Origin: Tulasnella sp. 424
Taxonomy: Eukaryota > Basidiomycota > Agaricomycetes > Cantharellales > Tulasnellaceae
Assembly: GCA_019633425.1 (NCBI GenBank)
Contig: WSUB01000219.1
Location: 9,000-56,321 of the forward strand
Direction: 5' to 3'
DNA: 47,322 bases
Position numbers and translations under genes: made by a program. Shown piece after piece: positions 38,024 through 47,322 of the stretch (the first letter of the stretch is position 1; every line of letters starts with the position of its first letter). The notes beneath the pieces were generated by a model that saw nothing but the letters and a program-made list of their open reading frames with translations, was not told the origin of the DNA and did no database searches.

Positions 38024-39452
38024 ATGTTCACCCCCATTCTCGCCGCCTCCTTGGCAGCCCTCGCTGGCTCGGCAGCCGCAAAGGGCACTCCCACCCACAA
38101 CCGTGTTGCGGCCCGCCAAGATAATTTCACTCCTCTTGCCAGCCAGCACTTCACTTACACCAACTTGGTGCGTCACTTTTCTGTCCGTTACCACGTGCCA
38201 CGTACCGGTTGCTAACCACGCTTCTCCTCCATTTAGCCTTACCACGCTGATCCCAACGACGGCGAGCGTGGCACCCAATTCGGCTGTAAGTGTCTTTCGA
38301 GAGGAGGTCCTTTTTGGCCCAAATTGCGACTTGAACTGACGCGTTTGTTCTCCGTTGCTTAGACAACATTTGCAACTCGACCACTGAAGGACCCACCTCC
38401 AACTGCCAGACCCTCATCATCAACTCCCTCGACGACTTCTGCTTGTGGGGTCCCCCAACGCCCAACAGCGAGGTTGGTACCACCGAGGGTGAATCCGTCG
38501 CCTGGTGCACCAAGGCCGGCCATGGCACTCGTATCATTCCTGCAGGTGCTATCACCGGCGCTCAGTTCATGAAGACTCCCGACTACATTCAAATCACTGG
38601 TCTCATCAACCAGGCCAACATCGACATGGACCCCAACGATGGTGGAGGAGAGATGGACCCCCACGGTGCTGACCAGCGTGGCAACCCTCTCGGCGGTCTC
38701 GTTTTCTCGACTGTTTACGGCACTGGCGGAGGCTACGAGCAAGTCATCGAATGGCACAAGTAAGGATACCCATGCTTCATGATTGGACTCGGAGCTGACC
38801 GGTATTCCACAGCTTCATGGGTTCCAACGTTTTCTGCTTGAAGGCTTGCGACCCCAAGGGAGCCCACGCCGCCGACTTCTGCCAACACGTCTTCGACCGT
38901 ATCGGCTGCCAGTACAACGCCCCCGCTTCTTACGTCGACGGTGAATTCACTTCTTGCTTGGGTGATTCTCAGGACTTGTACGTGCCTTTTGGTCTAGCTG
39001 TTCGCCTTGGATGTTGGCTAATTGACCGTCTTTTTTCCAGCCCTGGTGTCTACACCGGTGCCGACGGAAAGGTTACCACCTACGTGCAACCCGCAGAGTC
39101 CCTCGGCGCCATCTCCACCATGCCTTACACCGCTAGGATCCCGGCCTCTTCTTCCTGCACGACCTACTCTTCGGCTGCCCTTTACAGCGGCCAGCCTGCC
39201 GCCACTGTCGCAGCCACCAGCTCCGTCCCTGCCACTTCCGCAGCCGCCGCCACCTCTCCCGCGGTTAGCGGTGCTGCTGCTCAAGCTGCCAAGTCCGTCT
39301 CCTCTGCCAGCAAGGCTTCCGCCTCTGCCTCGAGCTCTGCGTCCGCCACTGGCAACGCTGCCGGTGCCCCCGCCAAGTTCGGCATGGGTGGTGTCTGGAG
39401 CATTGCGATCGGTGTTGTTGGTGCTGCCGTCGGTGCCGTCGTTGCATTGTAA
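38024..39452 (+). CDS. Secreted, GPI-anchor-type protein, 'macrofage activating glycoprotein'-like, copy 1 (388 aa)
   Basis: Exons 38024-38167, 38237-38285, 38363-38759, 38813-38977 and 39041-39452 give 389 codons. A signal peptide (MFTPILAASLAALAGSAAA) is followed by a Cys-containing ectodomain: CNSTTEGPTSNCQT, DDFCLWGPPTPNS, ESVAWCTKAGHGTRIIPAGA, HGADQRGNPLGGLVF, VFCLKACDPKG, CQHVFDRIGCQYNAP, FTSCLGDSQDFPGVYTGADG. A long Ala/Ser/Thr-rich segment, a likely O-glycosylation site, leads to a C-terminal hydrophobic tail (GVWSIAIGVVGAAVGAVVAL) suited to GPI attachment. The family is widespread in basidiomycetes under the name given; its biochemical role is not established. Codon use is strongly biased to C-ending codons, so expression is probably high. 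Confidence 0.8.
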
Positions 39453-40672
39453 AATGTGCTAGTCGTCCGTATGCAGTAGTCGTTCTTCTCTCCCCTTGGA
39501 CCCGTTCTAGTCTCCATTATGACATTTTTTCGTGACGCTTTCCGGATTTTCAAAGGACCATATCATAGCGCCGTCTGTTCGTCGTTGGCATTTTTCATCT
39601 TTACTTCCTTATTTGCTCTTGAGCCTTTTGCTCAATAAAAATGCGGCGTGGTCCGTTTTCACTAAATTGGGAAATTGTGCCGATCCGTTACCGTTATGGT
39701 GGGTCGGATTTACATCGGGATATTTGCCGGCGGTCGTGACGTCGGAGGATTACGTCCGCGTCTGAAGATGGTGTTCGCCAATTCAAAGGTCTCGGGGGTC
39801 GGAATGTATTATTGTTCACTGGACCTACACCTTCGGAGGTGTTAACCAACTCAAGCGACACATGCGACGCATATACGAATGCCCTCTCCTCGGGCTTAGA
39901 GTCTTAGCTCGAACTTGGTCAGAGTGTTGCCGTTCTTGGATATGGCCCAAGTTCCTTGGTACATACGAAGGGGAGGTCTTGTAAGTTGTTCGATCCCTCG
40001 AGAACGCCAAGCGCGGTCACTATCTGATGGAAAGCTCGAAAAAGGTCCTTCCGGCCTGCTTGGCTGTCGAAAAAGTCTGGTGGCGTTCATGGCGTCACCG
40101 GATGTCACTCGAGGTCACTCGTCGTTATGAAGCAGATAAGAACAAATTATAGCTGCTTTGTCTCCAGGACTTGCGTTCTGGATACTGATGATGTTCTGTG
40201 CCACAAAACTTGCAGGTTGCCGGCCTCACCCTTCCCGTCAAATTCTTGGATAAATGAAAAGGGCTACAAAAGGGTCACCCGTTCGAAAAGGAAACCGAGG
40301 CCTTCACGTTTTCCCCACATAAGAAGAAAGGAAGAATGGAGCCGTGGGAACGGGTGTGAAGGCGTCCGTGCGCGGATCCAACCGCCATACCAAGCTCGCC
40401 CAGCCAACATTTCAGTCGGGCTTGGCACGGATTTCGCTGCTGGACGACGTGAAAACAACACTTCCAAGCTCGTCTTGGCCATGCTCGGCAGGACCAAAAA
40501 CCGTGTCAGCCCGCTTCACCGGCAAGGTATATCTTCCTCTTTCTCTCCCTCTCAACGACGGCTCCCCTACTCACCCACCCATCCTCTTCTCTCCTCCGTC
40601 TTCCGCATTATAGACCTTTTCAACCCACACACTCCCTCAACCCTCTTCTCTATAGCTACTCACTCTTAAAAA
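39453..40672. other. Spacer between the two secreted protein genes
   Basis: This holds the 3' UTR and poly(A) signal of copy 1 and the promoter of copy 2, which is CT-rich from about 40530. No gene is supported. A short plus-strand frame at 39915-40130 ends LVAFMASPDVTR, which resembles the end of the thioesterase-like proteins over only about ten residues; this is too little to call. Confidence 0.45.
39634..39639 (+). terminator. Polyadenylation signal of copy 1
   Basis: AATAAA, in CTCAATAAAAATGCGG, lies 182 bases after the stop codon. The same arrangement (AATAAAATGCGG) follows copy 2 at 42297. Confidence 0.6.
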
Positions 40673-42092
40673 ATGCTCACCATTCTCGCTGCTTCGTTGG
40701 CAGCCCTCGCTGGTTCCGCAGCCGCAAAAGGCACCCCAACCGTCGACCAGGCTCTTGAGCCTCGTCAGGCCGCCTTCACTCCCCTCGCGAGCCAGCACTT
40801 CAATTACGACACCTTGGTGGGTAGCTTTCGTGGTCAACGCAGGTTTCAGCGGGACGTTTTGTTTCTGACCGCGCGGTTCCTCTTCCCTTTTACAGCCATA
40901 CCAAGCCGATACTAGCGACGGCGAGCGTGGCCACCAATACGGCTGTAAGCCCTCTTTTACGCTCGCGAGCGAATTCGCTCCCATTTCGGCATGAACTGAC
41001 GCTTTTTGTTCGGCTCGTTTTCAGACAACAGATGCAATGCGACCACCGAAGGTCCTACCTCCAACTGCCAGACCGCCATCATCAACTCCCTCGATGACTG
41101 GTGCCTCTGGGGCCCTCCGGAGCCCAACAGCGTCGTCGGCAACACCGAGGGTGAGGCCGTCGCATGGTGCAGCAAGCCCGGCCACGGCACTCGTGTCATT
41201 CCTGCAGGTGCTATCACCGGCGCTCAGTTCATGAGAACCCCCGACTACATCCAAATCACCGGTCACATCAACCAGGCCCTCATCAACATGACTCCTGATG
41301 ATGGAGGAGGAGAGATGGACCCCCACGGTGCTGACCAGCGTGGAAACCCTCTCGGCGGTCTGGTCTTCACCAACGCCTGGGGTAACGGCTACCAGCAGGT
41401 CATCGAATGGCACAAGTGAGGAAATCTGGTTCCGGCTCAGCTGTGACGTCAGTCCTTTGTTCTGACCCGGGTCTTCTTTTGCTTAGCTTCATGGGTGACA
41501 ACTTGTTCTGCTTGAAGGCTTGTGACCCCAAGGGACCTAACGCCGCTCACTACTGCGAGCACGTCTTCGATCGTATCGGCTGCTGGTACAACGCCCCCGC
41601 CGCTTACACCGACGGCGAGTTCTCTTCCTGCTTGGGTGACTCTCAAGACTTGTACGTAGCCCTTCCTCTGTTCGTCGATGCATGAGCTAACGAGTCGGGT
41701 CTATTTGCAGCCCTGGTGTCTACACTGGAGCCGATGGTGTCGTCTCCACCTTTACCCAACCCCCAGAGTCTCTCGGCCCTATCGCCACCATGCCCTACAC
41801 TCCCAAGACTCCAGCTTCGTCCTCTTGCACGACCTTTAGCTCGGCTGCCATCTACACCGGCCAGCCCACTCCTTCCGTCGCTGTCACCAGCAGCGTGGCC
41901 TCTACGTCTGCCCCTGTTGCCTCTGCCGCTCCTGCCAAGTCCGTTTCTTCGGCCAGCAAGGCTTCCGCCTCTGCTTCTGCCAGCGCTAGCGCCAACGCTG
42001 CTGGTGCTCCCGCCAAGTTCGGCGTCAGTGGTGTCTGGGGTGTGGCTATTGGTGTTGTTGGTGCTGCTCTTGGAGCCGTCGCCGTGCTGTGA
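40673..42092 (+). CDS. Secreted, GPI-anchor-type protein, 'macrofage activating glycoprotein'-like, copy 2 (376 aa)
   Basis: Exons 40673-40816, 40896-40944, 41025-41415, 41487-41651 and 41711-42092 give 377 codons. Exons 1, 2 and 4 have exactly the lengths of copy 1 (144, 49 and 165 nt). The signal peptide (MLTILAASLAALAGSAAA), the cysteines and the blocks PAGAITGAQFM, TPDYIQITG, GGGEMDPHGADQRGNPLGGL, QVIEWHKFMG/QVIEWHNFMG and CLGDSQD are conserved. The Ser/Ala-rich stalk is shorter (SSASKASASASASASANAAG). The C-terminal hydrophobic tail, ending ALGAVAVL, again suggests GPI anchoring. Conservation is highest in the ectodomain and low in introns and spacer, so the pair is older than the 2.68-kb duplication. 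Confidence 0.8.
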
Positions 42093-42768
42093 GACTCTCG
42101 TATTGACCGTTGATTCTCCCTGCTCTGTCCTTGGACTTCGTTTTCGATCACGATCATGACACTTTTTTTCTCGGACCCTTCCAAAGGACGCTGTCATGGT
42201 GCCTTGCATAGCATGTTCCTCGTCGTCGTTCGCATCTTCATCTTTTTCTTTTCTTCGCCTTCATCTTTTAGTCTTTTTGAGCATTTTTTTAAACACAATA
42301 AAATGCGGTACCCCTCCCGTTCCTAATCATTCCTGCACGTGTGTGGATTGTCACAACGTCTCGCAAGGATCCCTGCCATGTACGGCATGAATATCGGTGA
42401 CAGCTCGGTGTGTTGTGAGCATGTGGTAAAAATTGCATTGAATTGATGGCGCTCCTTGCAATTGTATTGTACTCGTTCAGTAGTGACCCTTGGCCGAAGC
42501 TCGTTCCCTGCGACTGCTCAATTAGTTGTCATCCCTGTCACCCGATAACGAGTCAATCGCCGACGTTAACTTTGGCATAGCCCTCATGATCAATCTCCCA
42601 CATTGAGGATTTGCCATCGACGACGTCCAGCTTGGGGTCCAACAGGGAGCCGCGACGGAATTCGAAAGGACACGAGCATCCTCTGGACTTGAGAAGAAAT
42701 TCGGACCGTGGCACCCAGTCCGACGCGCGCGACAACTTGTTCGGTCCAACATCCACCACTACCGAGAT
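42093..42768. other. Intergenic, start of the F-box array
   Basis: This contains the 3' UTR of secreted protein copy 2. From about 42480 it is similar to 44963-45222, the promoter of the next F-box gene, so the repeat unit starts near 42480. A motif CCTGTCACCCGATAAC is seen at 42534, 44999 and 47307. No other gene is seen. Confidence 0.5.
42297..42302 (+). terminator. Polyadenylation signal of copy 2
   Basis: AATAAA followed by ATGCGG lies 205 bases after the stop codon and mirrors the signal of copy 1. Confidence 0.6.
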
Positions 42769-44177
42769 ATGACGTCAATTCCCGAAGAAATCTGGCTCCA
42801 AATATTCAAGCTGGTTCAGAACGGTACGCGTTGATGATCATTATCAGTGGGAGGATTTGGAGACCTTGGTTGATCTCATCTTCCCGGCTGGCAGTACGAC
42901 CGAAAGCGACTGGCAGGGCTGTCTATGATCGGATGGACTACGACAGAGCGAGAGTAGCCTCCGTTCGCCCGCTCAGTGAAACGTGCCGCGCGTTCCATCG
43001 GATATGCCTGCCACTTCTTTTCGAGACGATTCTAATAGACGGTAATTTCGACGGAAGCGGCCCTCGGAGACTCCGGTGCTTGGCCGACGTGCTCCACCGC
43101 AAGACTCATTTGAAGAGAATGGTATCCAGAGTCTACATCTATTGGAGAGGTGAGGAGACGGAAGAGGTTTTGGATAGAATGGAGGGAGTTATTGTGGGAC
43201 TCTGTTCCGTCCGAGACCTGTGGATCCATGGAGCACACCTCTCAAAAAGGCTGCTGGGCCAACACTCCAGACTCGAAAGACTAGTCTTGTACGAAGTATC
43301 CCCAAACCCAACAGAAGGGCCGGAAATTCATTCCTTCGACTCGCTCAAATATCTCCGATGCGGCCCCTACGGCTTTGGGGACGAAACAGCTCCCTTCGCG
43401 GCACTTGTGGTGCCTCAGTTGGAAACCCTCCAAATCGACGCGACCTACCTAATCAGCGGGCGCTCTTACCAGATCATCCAGTTCAACCCCGCCGTCCTTA
43501 AAAAATTGATCATCGATTCAAATTTCAGATGGGACGGTACGGAGGACGAAGGTCTCGAGGAGCTCTTGCGACATGCAAGCCGAATCAAGTCGCTGGAACT
43601 GTTGCTGCACAGAGTAGGCCCGAGGTTCACGCTCCCTGATGACACTATTCCCGACTTGGAGGCCTTTACTGGTGAAGCAAATCACGTTCTCACTTTCTGC
43701 AAAGGTCGACCGGTCCGAGACCTTCACGTCAAAGGCGGATTCAAATGGTCGATGACAGAGGAGGTACCGAACCTAATCAGGCCGGGCTCTGTCCCCTTAG
43801 AGCACCTGCATCTTGGTCGGCTGGTGTGGGAGGATGGCACGATAGAGTACATTGCACGGCACTGCCCGCAACTCGTATCGTTGAAGGTCATTGTAAACAG
43901 AGGTCACAGAAACGGAATAATCAAGACACGTTATTCCATGCCTAGGCTTCGGCGAGCAGCCTTCCTCTCCTCTCCCGCTCGAACCCATTGGTATAGCGAC
44001 GACGACGATGGTAGCGTGGCCGAGAAAGAGGACAAGCTATTACAAGAGTCCCGGGAGTTCTGGCCCCAATTAGAGCACCTAAGGTTGCACCCCAAGTACT
44101 TCTGGACGTATCGGGATCTCAAATGCGGTTGGGTTCAGGTCAAGAGTCGGGCGTATGACGAAGGCGCGCTTATATAA
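42769..44177 (+). CDS. F-box/LRR-like protein, array copy 1 (445 aa)
   Basis: Exons 42769-42823 and 42895-44177; the 71-base intron (GTACGC...GGCAG) restores frame. The N-terminus MTSIPEEIWLQIFKLVQN is the first F-box helix. The box continues after the intron with SETCRAFHRICLPLLFETILI. The rest holds irregular leucine-rich repeats (LERLVLYEV, SLKYLRCG, LETLQIDA, LKKLIID, IKSLELLL, LEHLHLG, LVSLKVIV, LEHLRLHP). This is the usual layout of SCF substrate-recognition subunits in Agaricomycetes. The substrate is unknown. A near copy follows at 45223-46621. The start matches the second copy (MASIPEEIWLQ). Confidence 0.8.
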
Positions 44178-45222
44178 CTCGATACCGTGACAAGCTCCTT
44201 TTGTATTGTTCTTGTGTTTTTGTTTTTATCGAGTTAACTGCGACTCACAGTCAACTCTTAACTATAACGCTTAGACTATGCTTACACAAAGAATCGACAA
44301 TGTTCTTGTCTGTGAATCATAGTGCTACTCCGATACTACAAGCACAAAGTGAGACGGTACGTCTTACATCAAGGTCAAGGATGTAGAATGAGCTGGGGTT
44401 CCCAGTACTGGCTTGATGGACGAGTCCTGGTGGAGCAAGGATTCGATTGCTTTGCTATAGTTTAAAAGGTATCCTACTTCCAACAAGCACATTGGTTGGC
44501 CTTAAGCACGTCTGTAGACTAAGAATGTATATCTTGGCCAATTTGAATTATACTAAGTTCTGATCTGCTTTGATTATGAGAGAATTTCAACTGAATTGGT
44601 TGGGCTCGTAGTCTCTGGAAATGATGGCCAGCACAATCAGCGATATGCGTTTATTCTAGCTGGGTCGGTGTTAGCATATTCAAAGATTCTCCGAAGCACT
44701 TAGCGTTGTCGACCTCCGCTCAACCTTCCTGACCAAAGTTCTTCCATTCTTCCCCATCCAAATAACCAGCTCTCCGCGAGTTTAAGGCACCTGTGCGCTT
44801 GTGATTCGACCAGGGCGTTTTGTGCGTGGATAGGTTACCTACTACTTTGTTATTTCGACACTTGTCTCCTTCTAGCCTTAGAAAAAGAAAAAGTACATGA
44901 CCCATTTTCTGCAGGTATCCCCCACGAGAGTGAGGGGTCATGTCGAACCGAGTATTGTTTTAGTGACCTTTGGATGTCGAAGCTCGCCCCTGCGTCATCC
45001 TGTCACCCGATAACGAATCACCAATTTGGCAACACCCCTCATAATCAATGTTCCACGTTGAGGATTTAGCGATCGATGACGTGAAGTTTGGGTCCAACAG
45101 GGAGCCGGGACGGAAAGGACACGAGCATGATATCCTCTAGACTTGAGAAGAATTCGGACCGTGGCACCCAGTCTGATGCGCGCGACAACTTGATTCGGTC
45201 CAACATCCACCACTACCGAGAT
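44178..45222. other. Spacer inside the F-box array
   Basis: 44300-44960 is nearly identical to 46640-47270 downstream of copy 2. 44178-44300 has no counterpart, because copy 2 has a deletion of roughly 130 bases directly after its stop codon. 44963-45222 is the promoter of copy 2. No gene is supported. Confidence 0.55.
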
Positions 45223-46621
45223 ATGGCGTCAATCCCCGAAGAAATCTGGCTCCAAATATTCAAGCTGGTTCAGAACGGTACGCGTTAATGATTATCATCA
45301 GTGGGAGAATTTGGAGAGCTTGGTTAATCTCATCCTTCCGCCGGCAGCACGATCGACAGTGGATGTCTGCGGTGCCGATGAACAGTTGCTCCAGAACATG
45401 GCAAGAGCAGCCAACGTCCGCCCGCTCGCTGAAACGTGTCGCGCGTTCCATCGAATATGCCTGCCACTTCTTTTCGAGACGATTGCGATCAACGGTTCTT
45501 TCGATGGAGGTCCTCAGAGAGCCCAGTGCTTAGCCGACGTGCTCCACCGCAAGGCTCATTTGAAGAATATGGTATCCACAGTCCACATCCATTGGACGGA
45601 TGAGATGAATGAAGAGCTTTGGGATAGAATGGAGGGAGTTATTGCGGGACTCTGTTCCGTCCGAGACATGCAGATCGAGGGAACATTCCTCTCGACAAAG
45701 CTACTGGGCCAACACCCCAGACTCGAAAGACTAGTCTTGTTCCAAGTATACCCAAACCCAATAGAAGGGCCGACTATTCATTCCTTTGACTCACTCAAAT
45801 ATCTCCGATGCGGCCCCGACGGCATTGCGGAGACAACAACTTCCTTCACAGCGCTTGTGGTGCCACAGTTGGAAACCCTCCAAATCGACGCGGCATACCT
45901 AACCGGCGCGTGCGGTTACCAGATCTTTCAGTTCAACCCCGCCGTCCTTCAAAAAATCATCATAGAGTCAGATTCCGTCTGGGACGCTACGGAGGACGAG
46001 GGTCTCGTGGAGCTCTTGCGACGCGCAAGCCGAATCAAGTCGCTGGAACTATCGCTGCGCAAATTCAAAAGCCCCAGCTCCGGCTTCATGCTCCCTGATG
46101 ACGCTATTCCCGACTTGGAGGCCTTTACTGGTCGAACAGATCTCGTTCTTGCTTTCTGCAAAGGTCGACCGGTCCGAGACCTTCAAGTCACCTACAGACT
46201 CAATTGGTCGATGACAGAGGAGGTACCGAACCTAATCAGACCGGGCTCTGTCCCCTTAGAGCACCTGCATCTTGATTGGATGTTGTGGGAGGATGGCACG
46301 ATAGAGTACATTGCACGGCACTGCCCGCAACTTGTATCGTTGAAGATCACGCTCATGGTAGCCGGAGGTCACAGAAACGGAACATTAACGACACGTTATT
46401 CCATGCCTAGGCTTCGGAGAGCAGCCTTCCTGACTTCAAACCATTGGTATAGCGACGACGACGATGGTAGCGTGACCGAGAAAGAGGACAAGCTATTACA
46501 GGAGTCCGGGGAGTTCTGGCCCCAATTAGAGCACCTAAGGTTGCACCCCGAGTACCTCTGGACGTATCGGGATCTCGAAGGCGGTTGGGTTCAGGTCAAG
46601 CGTTGGGTGTGGGACGACTAA
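45223..46621 (+). CDS. F-box/LRR-like protein, array copy 2 (442 aa)
   Basis: Exons 45223-45277 and 45348-46621; the intron is 70 bases with the same borders as copy 1. The F-box begins MASIPEEIWLQIFKLVQN and continues AETCRAFHRICLPLLFETIAI. The leucine-rich repeat part is colinear with copy 1, with many substitutions concentrated between conserved repeats (for example GYQIFQFNPAVLQKIIIES, LSLRKFKSPSSGFMLPDDA). The acidic loop SDDDDGSVTEKEDKLLQE is conserved. The end differs: VKRWVWDD here against VKSRAYDEGALI in copy 1, because of the deletion just after. The frame is fully intact. Confidence 0.8.
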
Positions 46622-47322
46622 TTAGGCGCGCTTATCTTCCTTGTCTGTGAATCGTAGTGCTACTCACCGATAGTACGAGCACGAAGTGAGACGGTGCGTC
46701 TTACATCAAGGTCAAAGATGTAGAATAGGCTGGGGTTAGCGGTACTGGCTTGATGCACGAGTCCTGGTGGAGCAAGGATTCGATTGCTTTGCTATAGTTT
46801 AAAATGTATCCTACTTCCAAGCACATTGGTTGGCCTTGAGCACGTCTGTAGACTAAGAAAGTATATCTTGGCCAACTTAAATTATACCAAATTTCAAGCG
46901 AGTTGGTTGGAATCATAGTCTCTGGAAGTGATGGCCAGCGTAATCAGCGATATGCGTTTATTCGGGCTGGATCGGTGTTAGCGTACTCAAAGATTCTCCG
47001 AAGCACTTAGCGTTGTCGACCTCCACTCAACCTTCCTGACCAAAGTTCTTCCATTCTTCCCAATCCAAATAACCAGCTCTCCGCGAGCTTGAGGCACCTG
47101 TGCGCTTGTGATTCGACCAGGGCGTTTTGTGCGTGGATAGGTTACCTACTAATTTGTCATTTCGACCCTTGTCTCCTTCTAGCCTTAGAAAAAGAAAAAG
47201 TACATGACTCATTTTTCTGCAGGTATCCCCCACAAGAGTGAGGGGTCATGTCGAACCGAGTATTGTTTTAGTGACCTTTGGATGTCGAAGCTCGCCCCTG
47301 CGTCATCCTGTCACCCGATAAC
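46622..47322. other. 3' flank of F-box copy 2 and start of a third unit
   Basis: 46640-47270 repeats the 3' flank of copy 1. 47271-47322 (GTGACCTTTGGATGTCGAAG... then CCTGTCACCCGATAAC) repeats 44963-45014, so a third unit of the array begins at the right edge. Its gene lies outside the window. Confidence 0.6.

Larger units (their letters stand above)
42480..47322. repeat. Tandem array of F-box units, period about 2.3-2.5 kb
   Basis: CCTGTCACCCGATAAC recurs at 42534, 44999 and 47307, with periods 2465 and 2308. Promoter, gene, intron and 3' flank are all repeated in the same orientation. The difference in unit length is mostly a deletion after the second gene. Confidence 0.85.

Noticed and set aside
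39022..39462. Long Pro/Leu-rich plus-strand frame (146 codons) and similar ones at 41643-42209
   Set aside because: They are alternative frames of the Ala/Ser/Thr-rich stalks of the two secreted proteins, where GC-rich low-complexity sequence keeps all frames open.
39915..40130. Short similarity (LVAFMASPDVTR) to the end of thioesterase-like proteins
   Set aside because: Only about ten residues match, with no flanking similarity or splice pattern; it could be chance.

Overview
The window looks like nuclear DNA of a filamentous basidiomycete, probably Agaricomycotina. Genes are intron-rich, with short introns (about 38-125 nt, many 50-70) that use GT...AG borders and CTAAC/CTGAC-like branch points. 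There are no operons or Shine-Dalgarno starts, and both strands are used. The recognisable proteins are eukaryotic or basidiomycete: MSH2, Rab GDI, Rav1/RAVE, a TB2/DP1/HVA22 membrane protein, F-box and BTB families, and 'macrofage activating glycoprotein'-like secreted proteins. Exon borders were derived by hand from splice signals, reading-frame phase and paralogue comparison. No RNA gene, CRISPR array or clear transposase was seen.

Layout: (1) 1-2156, three head-to-tail copies of an unrecognised single-pass membrane protein gene on the minus strand; only the copy at 1353-2156 has the N-terminus and membrane segment. (2) 3303-4065, a small orphan gene. (3) 4303-8422, a complete 22-exon MSH2 on the minus strand. 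(4) About 8780-15000, three BTB/POZ units on the minus strand: two decayed, one intact. (5) 15312-16287, a REEP/Yop1-type ER-shaping protein. (6) 16680-18985, a six-exon F-box gene. (7) About 18640-24030, a 2.68-kb tandem duplication carrying two intact thioesterase-like genes; the second unit also carries a broken 3' piece of the F-box gene. (8) 24139-25912, Rab GDI. (9) 26090 to at least 31392, Rav1-like RAVE subunit on the minus strand. (10) About 32190-34280, a dead and a live thioesterase-like gene. (11) About 34830-36850, a gene-poor stretch of degenerate roughly 0.5-kb repeats. (12) 38024-42092, two tandem secreted, probably GPI-anchored proteins. (13) 42480 to the end, a tandem array of F-box genes with about 2.3-2.5 kb period; a third unit begins at the right edge.

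The main theme is single-copy housekeeping genes (mismatch repair, Rab recycling, V-ATPase assembly, ER shaping) standing between small, locally duplicated accessory families, each at a different stage of decay. No pathway links these families in the sequence. I found no clearly new molecular system. The most unusual material is the set of tandem arrays, a conserved 14-nt microexon in the thioesterase family, and a 23-nt microexon that carries the MSH2 P-loop lysine.
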